From assembly GCA_946902985.2 (NCBI GenBank), contig OX336393.1, forward strand, positions 365,596,779-365,660,778: 64,000 nt of DNA, given 5' to 3'. The number at the start of each line of letters is the position of its first letter. Position 1 is the first letter of the stretch. A program made the position numbers and the translations under genes. The DNA comes from Meconema thalassinum. Taxonomy: Eukaryota; Arthropoda; Insecta; Orthoptera; Tettigoniidae. Under the pieces are notes generated by a model. That model did no database searches. It was not told the DNA's origin and worked only from the letters and a program-made list of their open reading frames with translations. This document shows positions 53,081 through 63,290 of the stretch, in pieces.

Positions 53081-53582
53081 GCCGCTGGTGACTCCGTTTC
53101 GGTAAATATAACTACCGCTGTTTACTGTCCCTACTTCTTCTACTTTGTGATGATAACCATTCAGAATAACATAAAATTTGAATTAAGGATCTCATAACCA
53201 GCGTATGTCGTTAAAAATGGCTACTCAGACCACAGTCGCTACTGTTCCATGCCACCTTGGGACCATCCACATATTGCGCAATCACAAAGATTACGTTGGT
53301 AATGTGCGGGTGGGGGGAGATGGTTGGGAGTGGATATATGAAATAATTACGTGCTCACTTAACAAATAACTAACATTAGCTCATTTTACGATCCACGCCC
53401 TTCCAGCCGCACTGACGTAAATGTAAAGGTCATTTTTGTTTTCCTTATAGCATTAGCAGAAGCCTTACCTTGTAAAATGAATAGACTACTTCTGTTCAGA
53501 TCATAAAGAGGTTCAAAAATATTTAAATCTCTATATTTAAAAATTATTTTTTCTTAATAGTTCTGTGTGTCACGTATGCGTT
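53081..53582. other. No feature recognised
   Basis: Unassigned sequence. Confidence 0.45.
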
Positions 53583-54110
53583 CATAAACCATTCATCCGA
53601 TTGCGATGAAACTTTGGTGAGTTGTTGTGCACAGTTCCATGATTGTTTCTGAATTAGTAAATCTATTTTGCAATAGGTAGCGCATGAGTAGTTACAACAA
53701 ATTAGTGACGATGCGCGAATCGTTTCAACAAAGTCCCATGTGCTTTCATATACCTTTCATCCGATTGCGATGGAACTTTGGTGAGTTGTTGTTCACACTC
53801 CAGCGATGGTTTCTGAATTAGTAAATCCATTTTTCAATAGACAGCGTGCGAGTAGTTTCAACTAATGAGTGTTGGTGCTTTAATTGTTTCAACAATTGAA
53901 CATTGGTTAGATATCACGTGCATGCCTGAAAGTTGCTCAATAAGTAAATTTATTTCAAAATAGGTGGCGCGGGAGTCGTTTCAACAAATTAATGTCGACG
54001 CGCTAATAGCTTCAACAAATGAACTTTGGTCAGCTGTTGTTCACGCCCGTGAACATTTCTGAATTATTAAAACCACTTTACAATCGGTGTCTCATGAGTC
54101 GCTTCAAAAA
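53583..54110 (+). repeat. ~168-bp degenerate tandem repeat, about three units
   Basis: CATCCGATTGCGATGRAACTT at 53589 and 53757, with TTTCTGAATTAGTAAATC, AGTCGTTTCAACAAATTA and CGCGCGAATCGTTTC-type blocks recurring to ~54110; later units increasingly diverged. Confidence 0.75.
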
Positions 54111-54937
54111 TTAATGTGTTTCATACAGTTTAAAGGTAGTTAACGGAAAAACAAAAAAAATATTGTGTATACAAAAGCACTTCAACAAACAAAATTACAA
54201 CGCCAACAGTGTCTTTGATTGGCATTGCAACGAGAGCCGGGTACAGCTAGTGAAAAATAAAGTAGACTTTCGTCAATTTCTCATATTATATTTCTTGTAC
54301 TTTTGTGCCCCCAAAGCGCCCCCCCCAGTAAACTGCACCGTTATATATTTTTTACGGTAATTGATGTCCCCGAGTCTCGGATATTGTGATTCTAGTTTCA
54401 TTTATTTATAGGCCTACACATAAATCGTGACGTGGATGCGATGATTGCGCGTGATTACATGGGGGAGAGGGAGGGGGAGTTCAAAATCGACCAAAAAGTG
54501 ATTACGTAATATGTGAATGGCCTCCATGCGATATGTTGGAATACGTACTGTAGTAGCCCGTGTTCGATTACCGGTTCTGGCAAGGAGATTAATTTTAACA
54601 TCAATCGCTTAATGCCGCACTCGTTAAGGTTGCCGTTTTCTCTACTCAAAGTTGGAAAGTCAAATCCCGGCTACGTCGGATGACATTTTGGGGGTGTTAA
54701 AAGTACGCGAGACACTCGTTTCAGTTAATTTTCTGACAATTAAAAGCCCAATTAAATACCCATTCTTTGGGCTAAATTCCGACACCCCCAAAGGAGTCTC
54801 TAAAGCTACAGTAGTTGAAAATGGAAGAACACCCACCGTACCACTATTTACTTCATTTTTAATTTTTATTTTATTTTTAGATTTATTTTTTTCATTTTTT
54901 ATTCTTTTTATTGTTTTTATTTTTTATTTAAATCGGT
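54111..54937. other. SINE-like remnants, no gene
   Basis: A family C head trace (CCCGTGTTCGATTACCGGTTC near 54559) and a block ending AAAGGAGTCTCTAAAGC...ACAGTAGTTGAAAATGG resembling SINE H tails; otherwise unassigned. Confidence 0.5.
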
Positions 54938-55064
54938 CAACACGATTGTGCCCAAATTGTAATGAGTTTTCTTCCCTAAATCTGATTGATATAGCATTAC
55001 AGTAATTTGTGTCTGGTTCAGGGACCAACACCCATTACAATTAGGGAACAATAGTGTTGACCCA
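54938..55064. mobile_element. Small MITE-like element (127 bp)
   Basis: Ends GGTCAACACGATTGTGCCCA and, inverted, GGTCAACACTATTGTTCCCT; ~33-bp imperfect terminal repeats enclose ~60 bp. A related end (GGTCAACACGAATGTACCCA) occurs at 63606. Confidence 0.7.
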
Positions 55065-55670
55065 CTGAAAAGCATTTAAATTTCAATTACTAAAGCAACA
55101 CTGACAAATGGCTTCGAACACGATAACGTTTCTTTTGTTTAATCTTTTTTTTTTGTTCTCTTTTATATTTTATTTTTAATTTTACAAAATATTACCCGAT
55201 AAAAAGCCATTTTAAATCTAGAAATGATTTCAAAAAGGGACATGAATTGCTTCAATTCCCTTCGGAATAGAATTACAAAATGTTTAACGTTAAGTTGAAC
55301 ATACTGTGTGTTTGTAGAGGTGTCTTGGTGACAGGACTGTTACCTGCGTGCCGTCAACTGGGGCCTAGCAGCATGATGAATGCTCCCCGCTCGCGGCCAC
55401 CCAATGAAAGCCTTCTGGTGTCGTATCGGCTGGTGTAGTCGGTGTTGCTTGACAGCCGTGACGGATAATGTACGCCACTCACTATACACCAAGTTGGAAA
55501 ATTGGTCCATTGCGAATAGGCCTACATCAAATACTCAATCGAGATTATTATAAAGTTTATGGCAAAGAACACAAAATATATAACATACAATTATTATAAA
55601 CGATACACTTCTTAAAGACAATCAACTGGGCACCTGCTAAATTTAAAGTTTTAGGCTAAATCTAAAATGT
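55065..55670. other. No feature recognised
   Basis: Unassigned, AT-rich. Confidence 0.45.
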
Positions 55671-55671
55671 C

Positions 55672-56870
55672 CAGTCACACTAAAGCCTTTGTAGAGGCTT
55701 GCACTAAGTCCTCCAGCGATCCCAAGTATGCCCTGTTACAACACTCGGTCTGTCTCAGCGCACCACAGTCACAGTTGGGTGATTTCCATGCCCCACTTAT
55801 ACAGCAACGAGCCACACTGCCCATGATTAGTTCGTACCCTGTTAAGGGCAACACATGTCTTACGTGACTGATCAAAACTTGCTGATGAGTGTTGGGTACA
55901 AAGCAGTGACTGCCATTCCTTCGGAACTGCGTTGTTCCACATGGAGAAAAGAACGGAAGGAGATGCCTTCGCTGCGATGCCTAGTGCCAGCTGTTGAAGC
56001 CAAACGGCACGCCCACTTTGGGTAGCAAGAAAATGGCTGTTCCTATGCTTAAAGCCGTAAACCACTCCAACTAGTCTTCGATTTTAGTGTGAGAAAACTG
56101 CAATGACAAGTCAAGATTTTTTCTTGGATAGGCAGAATACACTCTGTACATCACGGTACTCGGCACAAATAAGCTGCGTTATCGTTTTAAAAGCCAATTT
56201 AAATATAAATATGAGGGCACCTATGGAAGGCTAGTTTTGTAATAAAGACGTGGCAAAACGTAATAATACGCTGAAACACTGATTAAATTGAATAAAGGTG
56301 TCTGAAGGTGCGAGTTATACCAAAGAGGAACAACTTGGGAACTATCATAATGATGCCGAACTAATCACGTCACGGTATTTACACCAAATTGATTTTTAAG
56401 TTCTTATTGGTGTTGAGACATTCATCAGTTTTTAGGCCTAATTTCGAGCACAGCCACTTTCACTAATTGTTCGTACACATTGTGATATTCAAGGATACGA
56501 ACCTTAAAATTAATAAACAGAACACTTATTCGATTCGTACAGCCATATGCAAGTCACGGAACACCGAATACAAGTTAAGGTTACGCCCACTTTGGACGCA
56601 GCGCTTGGCTTCACTCAAACGAGCTCAGGGCATCTCCTCTTATTCTTTCCTCCATGTTGCTCCACTCCTGTTGCTGCAGTATTAAACCTTCTCCTAACAA
56701 ACTCTTGGTCTTTTAATACAAATGGAGAACGTGATTGCAAACGAACAAATTTATGAAGTACGTCTTCATGAATTGGGAGACCTACGTTCACTGATATGTT
56801 TGTAAACTCACGGATCAGATGATTATATCTCCTTAGTCTTGTTGGTTCGATATGGATCACAGGCAACCAG
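55672..56870 (-). pseudogene. RNase H-group LINE C-terminal remnants
   Basis: On minus, 56866-56615 reads TRLRRYNHLIREFTNISVNV and DVLHKFVRLQSRSPFVLKDQ; 56065-55769 then gives RKTCVALNRVRTNHGQCGSL, and after a shift KSPNCDCGALRQT, GSLEDLVQASTKAL. The order matches a LINE C-terminus with its CxC...HxxxC-type zinc region, but the link (56066-56614) is unrecognisable and frames are broken. Family assignment moderately sure. Confidence 0.65.
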
Positions 56871-56971
56871 AAAAGTGGAGTAGATTTTTATGTACCACTG
56901 ACGATGCGCATTGTTTGAATGAGGACAGTGTCGATCTTCATAACATGTGGATGCAATCAAGATTATCATAC

Positions 56972-57025
56972 ACGAAGTATTATTAGTTGAGATAATTCAA
57001 CTCGTCAATATTTGTTAGTTATAGT
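56972..57025 (-). repeat. Left partner of a distant inverted repeat
   Basis: TTAGTTGAGATAATTCAACT...TCAATATTTGTTAGTTATAG is inverted at 58557-58606 with a few mismatches; the 1.6-kb interval holds a LINE fragment and a SINE. Confidence 0.7.
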
Positions 57026-57460
57026 TTAATTTTACATGTGTCTGTACCCACAGTCAGATCCTGTTCTTACTGGTCTTTAATAGTTGAAGATTATCCTAAT
57101 ATTCAGTAAAATACACCACTTCAGGAGACTAGACTTGGCCACACATAGTCACATTTGTACGACGAACACAGAAACTTGGGAATGCGAGAGGGGAAATGCC
57201 CAGGTATATAAGAGACCCTGGCACACTGGAAGCTCCCCTAGTTGAGAGTAGATAGTGACTAAGATAACTGCTCTTACCAGGCCAGCATAATACTTAACCA
57301 AATAAGTAGCCTGTACAATACAACCTGAATTGACCTTTTAACTACAATCACATATTCACTCTAAACAAGCAAGTCTGGAGATCAATCACCACTTCCAGTA
57401 TTTTAACAAAACATCACTTAGACTACTAGCCGGGCTGTGCCACGCTGACACTCGAATCAC

Positions 57461-57790
57461 ACCGGGTGAGTTAGCCGTGGTGGTTACGGCATGACTGATG
57501 GCAGTCGCTCACATCCGGGAGGCGAGGAGGTTCGAATCCCCCCGCCGGCAACCTTGAAGATGGTCTTCTGTGGTTTCCCATCTTCCTTCCAGGCAAATGC
57601 CGGGGTTGGTCCCTAACTATAGGCCACAGCCGCTACCTTCCAACTCCTCGTCCTTACATTCCAACTTCCCTCCCCAACGGTACTTGTAGCTCACCCATTG
57701 GGTGTCCGTCACGAAGCAGCTACAAAAACTGGCGAGCCGAACATGTCCTCGGACACTCCCGCACTAAAAGCCATACGCTAAAAAAAAACA
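57461..57790 (+). mobile_element. tRNA-derived SINE, family G, with 11-bp TSD
   Basis: ACTCGAATCAC at 57450-57460 and 57791-57801. Head GTTAGCCGTGGTGGTTACGG, box B GAGGTTCGAATCCCC, body TTCTGTGGTTTCCCATCTTC, and tail type 2 (GTAGCTCACCCATTGGGTGT, GAGCCGAACATGTCCTCGG, GCACTAAAAGCCATACG). Confidence 0.92.
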
Positions 57791-57805
57791 ACTCGAATCA
57801 CCTTT

Positions 57806-58309
57806 GTGTGGCTTCCAAACCACATGGGAATTGCGGGAAATGAGTTAGCAGATCACGCTGCAAAAGAGGCGGTATCACTACCACCTCGACCAATGGAGGT
57901 ACCTGCTAGAGATATTCGCTCTCAGTTACGCCTACAAGTTCTGGCTTTTTGGGAGAGTCAGTGGCTAGCTGACCCACTGCCCAGTAAACTGAGAGCGATC
58001 AAGGGAACAACTCGCGTGTGGCGGAGCTCCTTCCGGGCCCGGAGAGAGTCCGTCATTTTGTGTAGGCTAAGGATAGGTCATACAAGATCCACCCACTCGT
58101 ACCTAATGAGAAGGGAAGACCCCCCACTTTGTACCTGTGGAGCCGTATTCACCGTGGCCCACATTTTAACCGAGTGTGTGGATCTTGCTGACTTACGAAG
58201 AAACCTTGGATTGCAGACGACACTCAAACTTATATTAGCCGATGACGCGGTGGCTGCTGATCGCGTTATCCGCTTTATAAGTGAGAGTGGGTTAGGGCCA
58301 GCAATCTAA
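57806..58309 (+). pseudogene. LINE ORF2 C-terminus (RNase H end and zinc region), 5' truncated
   Basis: 167-residue open frame from an internal Met; the frame enters from upstream with the RNase H motif NHMGIAGNELADHAAKEA, supplying the final catalytic Asp. Downstream come LRLQVLAFWESQWLADPLPS, CRLRIGHTRSTHSYLM, the zinc-like PPLCTCGAVFTVAHILTEC and the end RFISESGLGPAI with a natural stop. No stop or shift in this part, so it is the youngest-looking LINE coding piece here, but the reverse transcriptase is absent. Confidence 0.85.
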
Positions 58310-58556
58310 ATTTTCCAGTGAACATTGACTCAACGACTTGTTCGTTTTTGAATGATAATGTTTTTATTTTTTCCGTAATTTTTCTTTATTTTTATGATTT
58401 TGTTTTTTATTTAATTTTTGTTTTGTTTTTGTCTTTTTAAATTTAGATGTCCACCTCAAAATTTTAAATTCAATTCAAAATTTGTATTCTTTAATCTGTG
58501 TTAAGAGGGGCAGATGACCTCGTAGTTCCGCCCCTTAAAACAACAATAACTAACTA

Positions 58557-58606
58557 CAACTAGACTATAACTAAGAAATATTGACGAGTTGAATGATCTC
58601 AACTAA
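58557..58606 (+). repeat. Right partner of the distant inverted repeat
   Basis: ACTATAACTAAGAAATATTG and GACGAGTTGAATGATCTCAA; inverse of 56972-57025. Confidence 0.7.
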
Positions 58607-58669
58607 TACTGCAAGTAAATAAATGTACATATTGTAAATATTTTCACCCAAACTTTCAGACATAAATTG

Positions 58670-58760
58670 TATAACCTAAGTGTAATGGATCTGATAATGA
58701 TCGCTTGACGATCGGAACTGGTCATCTTAGTGTATTTATTAATCTCCTGTACATTGATTA
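58670..58760 (-). repeat. Dispersed repeat, partner at 63665-63750
   Basis: AAGTGTAATGGATCTGATAATGATCGCTTG, ACGATCGGAACTGGTCATC and GTGTATTTATTAATCTC recur inverted ~5 kb away. Confidence 0.8.
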
Positions 58761-59088
58761 TGGAATAACCCATCTCATTTGGGTGCAATCATTTTGACCG
58801 TCTGAAAAGTATCAAATTTTGTTTCATATTGATTTGTAATGGATTTCATTTCTTCTGCCTCCCTCCTTCTTCTTCACATGAAGTCCCATATACAGGCTGT
58901 AAAAAAGTCCTGCACCAAACTTAAATCCCGCATGCGGGTGGGGACAGGGAGTAATTTGAGATAGGGAACCCATGTGCGGAACTCAACCGTTACGCCCCTA
59001 TGAGCGATTTTAATTATGAGCACATTTGGCAACATCGCGTGCTACCCACGGCAGAGGACCGATTACCGCTCACAAGTCAATCAAGCTA

Positions 59089-59170
59089 TAGGGCCACCTC
59101 GTGGCTCAGTGCCAAGCCGTTAGAATCTCACACTGAGGTGACCGGGTTCGAATCCTCCTTCCGGAAGTGC
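59089..59170 (+). repeat. tRNA-like module, left arm
   Basis: CACCTCGTGGCTCAGTGCC (box A) and GACCGGGTTCGAATCCTCC (box B). No acceptor stem pairing convincing enough for a real tRNA. Confidence 0.7.
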
Positions 59171-59865
59171 AGATTTTTTTCTTCGAGTCGTTTGTATTTG
59201 CATAAATTAATTACTACATAGGGCTAGATTAGATCCTTTTTGTTTCTAATTTAGTTTTAAAAGGAGCTACATTATACGCCGCAATTTGGTTTTTAAAAGA
59301 AAAACAAATTGGTTCTGTTCGTTGCCGATTTATTTCTTCGCGGTAGGATTTTGTTTGGACACAAATGATCTATTTGTTTTTGTCGTAATTGCTGTATGAT
59401 TGTTTCGCAATGATATGTTTAAGATCGCAATTTGAGGTAAAGGTCATAGGCGGTTACTTTACAAGCAAAAGATTGCGAGTTTAAAAAAGGTACAGTGAAG
59501 ATACAGAGACAGGTTCAGCGATCGTTGGAACTGAGGACATTTAATTTAGATTCTTAAAACGTGCTTGAAACATCTACCTGTAAACATCATGCTTACGGTA
59601 ATTAAGTTGATCAAACAACAATACCCCACTACAAACCGTTACCCATTATTTCAAGCCTCTTCCTCATTCCACTGCTGACTAAGGAAAGGAGCGGAACCCT
59701 TGATAATGCCGGACGCAGTTTCAGGTGAAACGTCGGGAGATATCCTATCTGGGCCACGGCCTACAAGCCCGAAATACTTGTATTTAATTATGAACGCCGG
59801 CCGTGAAAGCCTAAGCTGTTATATCATCATCAAATTACTCGGAGGGAAAAAAATCAAGTTGGGTT

Positions 59866-59946
59866 GGAAGAAGGATTCGAACCCCCAGCGAGGAGTCACC
59901 TACGCCTGAGGGTCGAGCGCTTTACTACTGAGCCATGAAATGGGAC
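59866..59946 (-). repeat. tRNA-like module, right arm
   Basis: On minus CATTTCATGGCTCAGTAGT (box A) and GGGGGTTCGAATCCTTC (box B); diverged partner of 59089-59170. Confidence 0.7.
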
Positions 59947-60149
59947 TGGGTCTAGGTAGACTTGTGAGCGATAATCGGCCCTCTGCCGTGGATAGCACGC
60001 GACGTTGCCAGATGTACTCATAATTAAAATCGCTCATAGGGGCGTTACGGTTGCGTTGCGGACATGGGTTTCCTATCTCAAATTACTCCCTGCCCCCATC
60101 CCCATGCGGAGTTTAAGTTTGGTGCAGGACTTTTTTTTACAGCCTGTAT

Positions 60150-60765
60150 AGCGGTTACATTCTTTGCTCCAACCTGCAGGTACTAAAGAGGCATATCACG
60201 CGTCCGTCATTGGACGTTAGTGCAAACGAGGCGAGAACCAACAGCCACGTCACTGAGGGGCATAAATCTAGCTCTGCATCGGGCTGTGCGTGACATATCT
60301 TAATACGTGGCCGGAAATCTGATGGAGGGAGATACAGGTCGCAGTACGTTGTATGGACAGTAATGTTTACCTACGTTTAGGATTAGAATGCCCTCGAAGC
60401 ATGTCAATCGATGATCATGGTGTGGGGATCAATTCCAAGCATTTAGGTAGAGTATTTGCTATCCTCACTTGGAGAATACTTTCTCTAAATTCAATATCTT
60501 AAAGAAACATTAATATTTAAGTGTTCATGCAACAATTCATTTAAGTGATAATTCCCATCTTCCTGGTCATCAGTGTACTTGTAATACATAATTTACGTAT
60601 TGCTCCTACAGTAGGCCTACATCAGGGGCGACGCGTCATTCAGGGCCGAAAGGCTCCACCCACCCAAGGCCGTTAGGCTGCATTGCACAATATTTGTTTA
60701 ATTAATTTCTTTAAAAATGCTTTAAATTACAGATATTCTGTTTAAAATAGGTACTTATTCATCGT
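60150..60765. other. No feature recognised
   Basis: Unassigned sequence. Confidence 0.45.
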
Positions 60766-60767
60766 AT

Positions 60768-60955
60768 GGCTTTTAGTGCCAGGAGTGTCCGAGGACATGT
60801 TCGGCTCGCCTGAGTCTGTAGCCGCTTCCAGCGGACACCCTTAGGGTGAGCTACAAGTTCCGTTCAATTTCAAGTAGTTCCAACTTACACTACCAGATAT
60901 CAATGATACCGAGAGTTGAACGTTATAACTATGATAGAGCGTAACTCTTAAAAAT
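60768..60955 (-). mobile_element. Mosaic SINE: family B body with tail type 2, inverted
   Basis: On plus it reads GGCTTTTAGTGCCAGGAGTG, TCCGAGGACATGTTCGGCTC, ACCCTTAGGGTGAGCTAC then TTTCAAGTAGTTCCAAC and TACCAGATATCAATGATACC, the inverse of 28270-28478. Confidence 0.8.
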
Positions 60956-62450
60956 GCATTATACGAAACTCATCCATTGATTAAGTTCCTGATCGTTTCG
61001 TCCGGTGTTTTGTAAGGTCGACATTTGATTTCTTATCTTCAAAACATGATACTTTATTCAAACGCAAGCATACATTGCAGATACAGAATTTGGTTCAATT
61101 CCATTAGATAGTAAGGTGTTTATGCAGCTAAGCATTGAATATATCACCACACGTAGAATCGTGTTGGCCGCACTGTCCGATATGTGTTGTGTAAAATAAA
61201 TATGCAATACTGTGATGTACGATATAAGTGTCCTAATTTTCTAAAAGTTTCCATGCATACTTTCTGACATACAATCTCGAATTAAATTTTCAATTGTTTT
61301 TCTTTAGCAGTTAGCGCCATATTTAAAATATCCCAATTTGCTACTGAGAATTCCTGGCATAGACTTTCGTCACACACATCAAATTTGGTTGTGATAGATG
61401 CTGCCATTTGGGAGTTGAAAGGCGGGACATACAGACAGAAGTTACAGATTTAGGGGCTTGGGACATCTTGGTCATCAGCTCATGTACTTGCATATATGTT
61501 GAACTTTCCTGATAACCTGTGTTTGATAGTGATTGTAGAAGTGACATACAGAAACATAGACAGACAAACACACCGCCCTCGATTGATCTCATAAGCATAC
61601 TTTTTCATTTTTTTTTTTTCGAAATGTGAAAGAAAGCAAAACAATAAATGCACATTGTCGACATTTGGTTTCCTATCTTCAAAATATGGTACTTAGTTTA
61701 GGGTATGAGGTGAGTTGACTTTGAATGTGATGAATGGTGTTTTACAGTCGAATGTCCTTCGTGACGCCAAATGAATGAAACCGGAGGAGTTTGAAATGGC
61801 CGAAAGTACTGACTCGAAATTTCTTTGAGTAAAAACTGAAAACTATGTCAAAGACTACGGATTGTGGGGCTCGAAACAACTCGTTAACCGTGTCCGGAGA
61901 TAGCTTCGCCCCATGTCTTGCGCCCCTTCACACGCGTAGCTACCCCTGTTGGTGATCAATACCATTAATATATGGACAGACGAGCTTAGTCGACTAATTG
62001 ACTCACTACATGAAAGGCAGGGATATGTTATCTCTCTCTCTTACAAACGTTCTCAGCATCACTTTAAAATGAATTCCCTAGAAATGGTAAACGTTTACGG
62101 TCGTTGTAATAGATTCACGCAAATTACTATGCAGATACTTCACCATCGCACAGCCAAGCACAATAAGTCTTTTATTTGGTGCGCATCACGCTTATTTGCA
62201 TACTTATGAAGCTCACTCAGCTCAGTACTCAACAGCCACCTCTTAACTGACGTGTTAATGACAGACTGTAAATGGTACTTATACTTTCAAGGTATTGCAA
62301 TTCTAGCGTGTAATATTCCATAATTGCCATGCATTTCGTCAAAGAAAATGTAAATTCTTGTGTTTCTGATAATGGACGCTTTACTAGGACTCCTCTCTTA
62401 CGAGAACCCTTATATTTTCACACGGTTTCCGTCCGTTTGTCCATCTGTCT
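60956..62450. other. No gene; SINE tail trace at 61445-61555
   Basis: Tail type 1 inverted (TTTAGGGGCTTGGGACATC, CTGATAACCTGTG), next to ATTGATCTCATAAGCATACTT, which resembles 22971-22990 after the (CA)n. Remaining sequence unassigned. Confidence 0.5.
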
Positions 62451-62452
62451 AA

Positions 62453-62845
62453 TCCGCCTCGTTGCGTAGTGGCTAGCAGTCTTGGCTTTCACAACGGAGA
62501 CCTGTTTCGATTCGATTCCCGACTCTGCCAATAAATTTAAATTCTGGTCTGAGTGCTGGAACGGAATACATTCAGCCTCGTGAGGCAAATCTGAGAAGAG
62601 GTGGGTTGGATTTCTACCTCAGCCATTCTGGAAGTGATTTTCCATCGTTTCCCACTTTTACTCCACGCAAATGCCGGGATGGTACCTAACTTAAGGCCAC
62701 GGCCGCTACCTACCCAAATCCTACTTGAATTACATATACACACACTAGTACAGACATCACAGTAACACAGGTTATCAGACAAGTTATACGCACAACCAAG
62801 TACACGGGGCTACATGTCGCAAAGCCTCTAAAGAATCAACAAAAA
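62453..62845 (+). mobile_element. tRNA-derived SINE, family C, full length
   Basis: CCGCCTCGTTGCGTAGTGGC (box A), TTTCGATTCGATTCCCGAC (box B), body ACATTCAGCCTCGTGAGGC and GGTACCTAACTTAAGGCCAC, tail GGTTATCAGACAAGTTATAC...CACGGGGCTACATG. Confidence 0.88.
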
Positions 62846-62899
62846 CTCTCGTTCCTGGCTGGGTAGTTCTTCCTCTGATGAGGAGCATAGACAGTTGTT

Positions 62900-63290
62900 G
62901 TTGATGATTCAGTAAGGGTTTTTGTGACAGTGGTCTTGTAACCGGTATGCTTTGGTGTGTGTGGAATTTGTCTGATAATCTGAGAAATTGTATTGGCTGT
63001 TGTAGTAGTAGTGTTAGTAATAAGTAGCAGTGTGTGTAACTGAGGCTAGAATTGGAAGAAGGTCACTGAGGCCATAAAGTTAGGAACCATCTGGGCATTT
63101 GCCTGGAATAGAAGTGGGAAAACAACGATAAACAACTTCTAGAATTTCTGAGATGAGAATTTTCTCAGTTTTGTCTCATGAGGCCGAGTGTACCCCGTTC
63201 CAACCCTCAGGCCAGAATTAAATTTATTGGCATGGCCAGATATTGAACACAGGAGCATTGGATCTGTAGTCTAAATACGTATCCCGAAAC
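62900..63290 (-). mobile_element. tRNA-derived SINE, family C, inverted
   Basis: Minus-strand copy ~60-100 bp from the previous one: tail GTTGATGATTCAGTAAGGG...GTCTGATAATCTG, body CTGAGGCCATAAAGTTAGG and GAGTGTACCCCGTTCC, head near 63225-63290 degraded. Confidence 0.8.

Larger units (their letters stand above)
57440..58560 (+). mobile_element. 5'-truncated LINE with RNase H/zinc region, split by a SINE
   Basis: The RNase H end (ITFVWLPNHMGIAGNELADH) continues to a 3' untranslated end finishing GTAGTTCCGCCCCTTAAAAC then AACAATAACTAACTAC. The coding sequence upstream of 57801 continues on the left of the SINE (GCTGACACTCGAATCAC). The same 3' end is seen at 41775-41832. Confidence 0.8.
58893..60147. 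mobile_element. Inverted-repeat element with tRNA-like modules in both arms
   Basis: Ends CAGGCTGTAAAAAAGTCCTG and the inverse AGGACTTTTTTTTACAGCCT, flanked by TATA on both sides. The ~175-bp arms are well matched (CCCCTATGAGCGATTTTAAT, CACGGCAGAGG); the similarity runs on into an inward-facing tRNA-like module in each arm. Interior without coding potential (a 69-residue frame at 59700-59909 is unrecognised). TA-type flank suggests a Tc1/mariner MITE, unproven. Confidence 0.8.

Noticed and set aside
57806..58309. A stand-alone RNase H gene
   Set aside because: It is the 5'-truncated end of a LINE with its 3' untranslated tail; only the last part of RNase H is present.
59866..59946. A functional tRNA gene on minus
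   Set aside because: Boxes A and B are present, but no consistent acceptor stem; it is the arm module of an inverted-repeat element.
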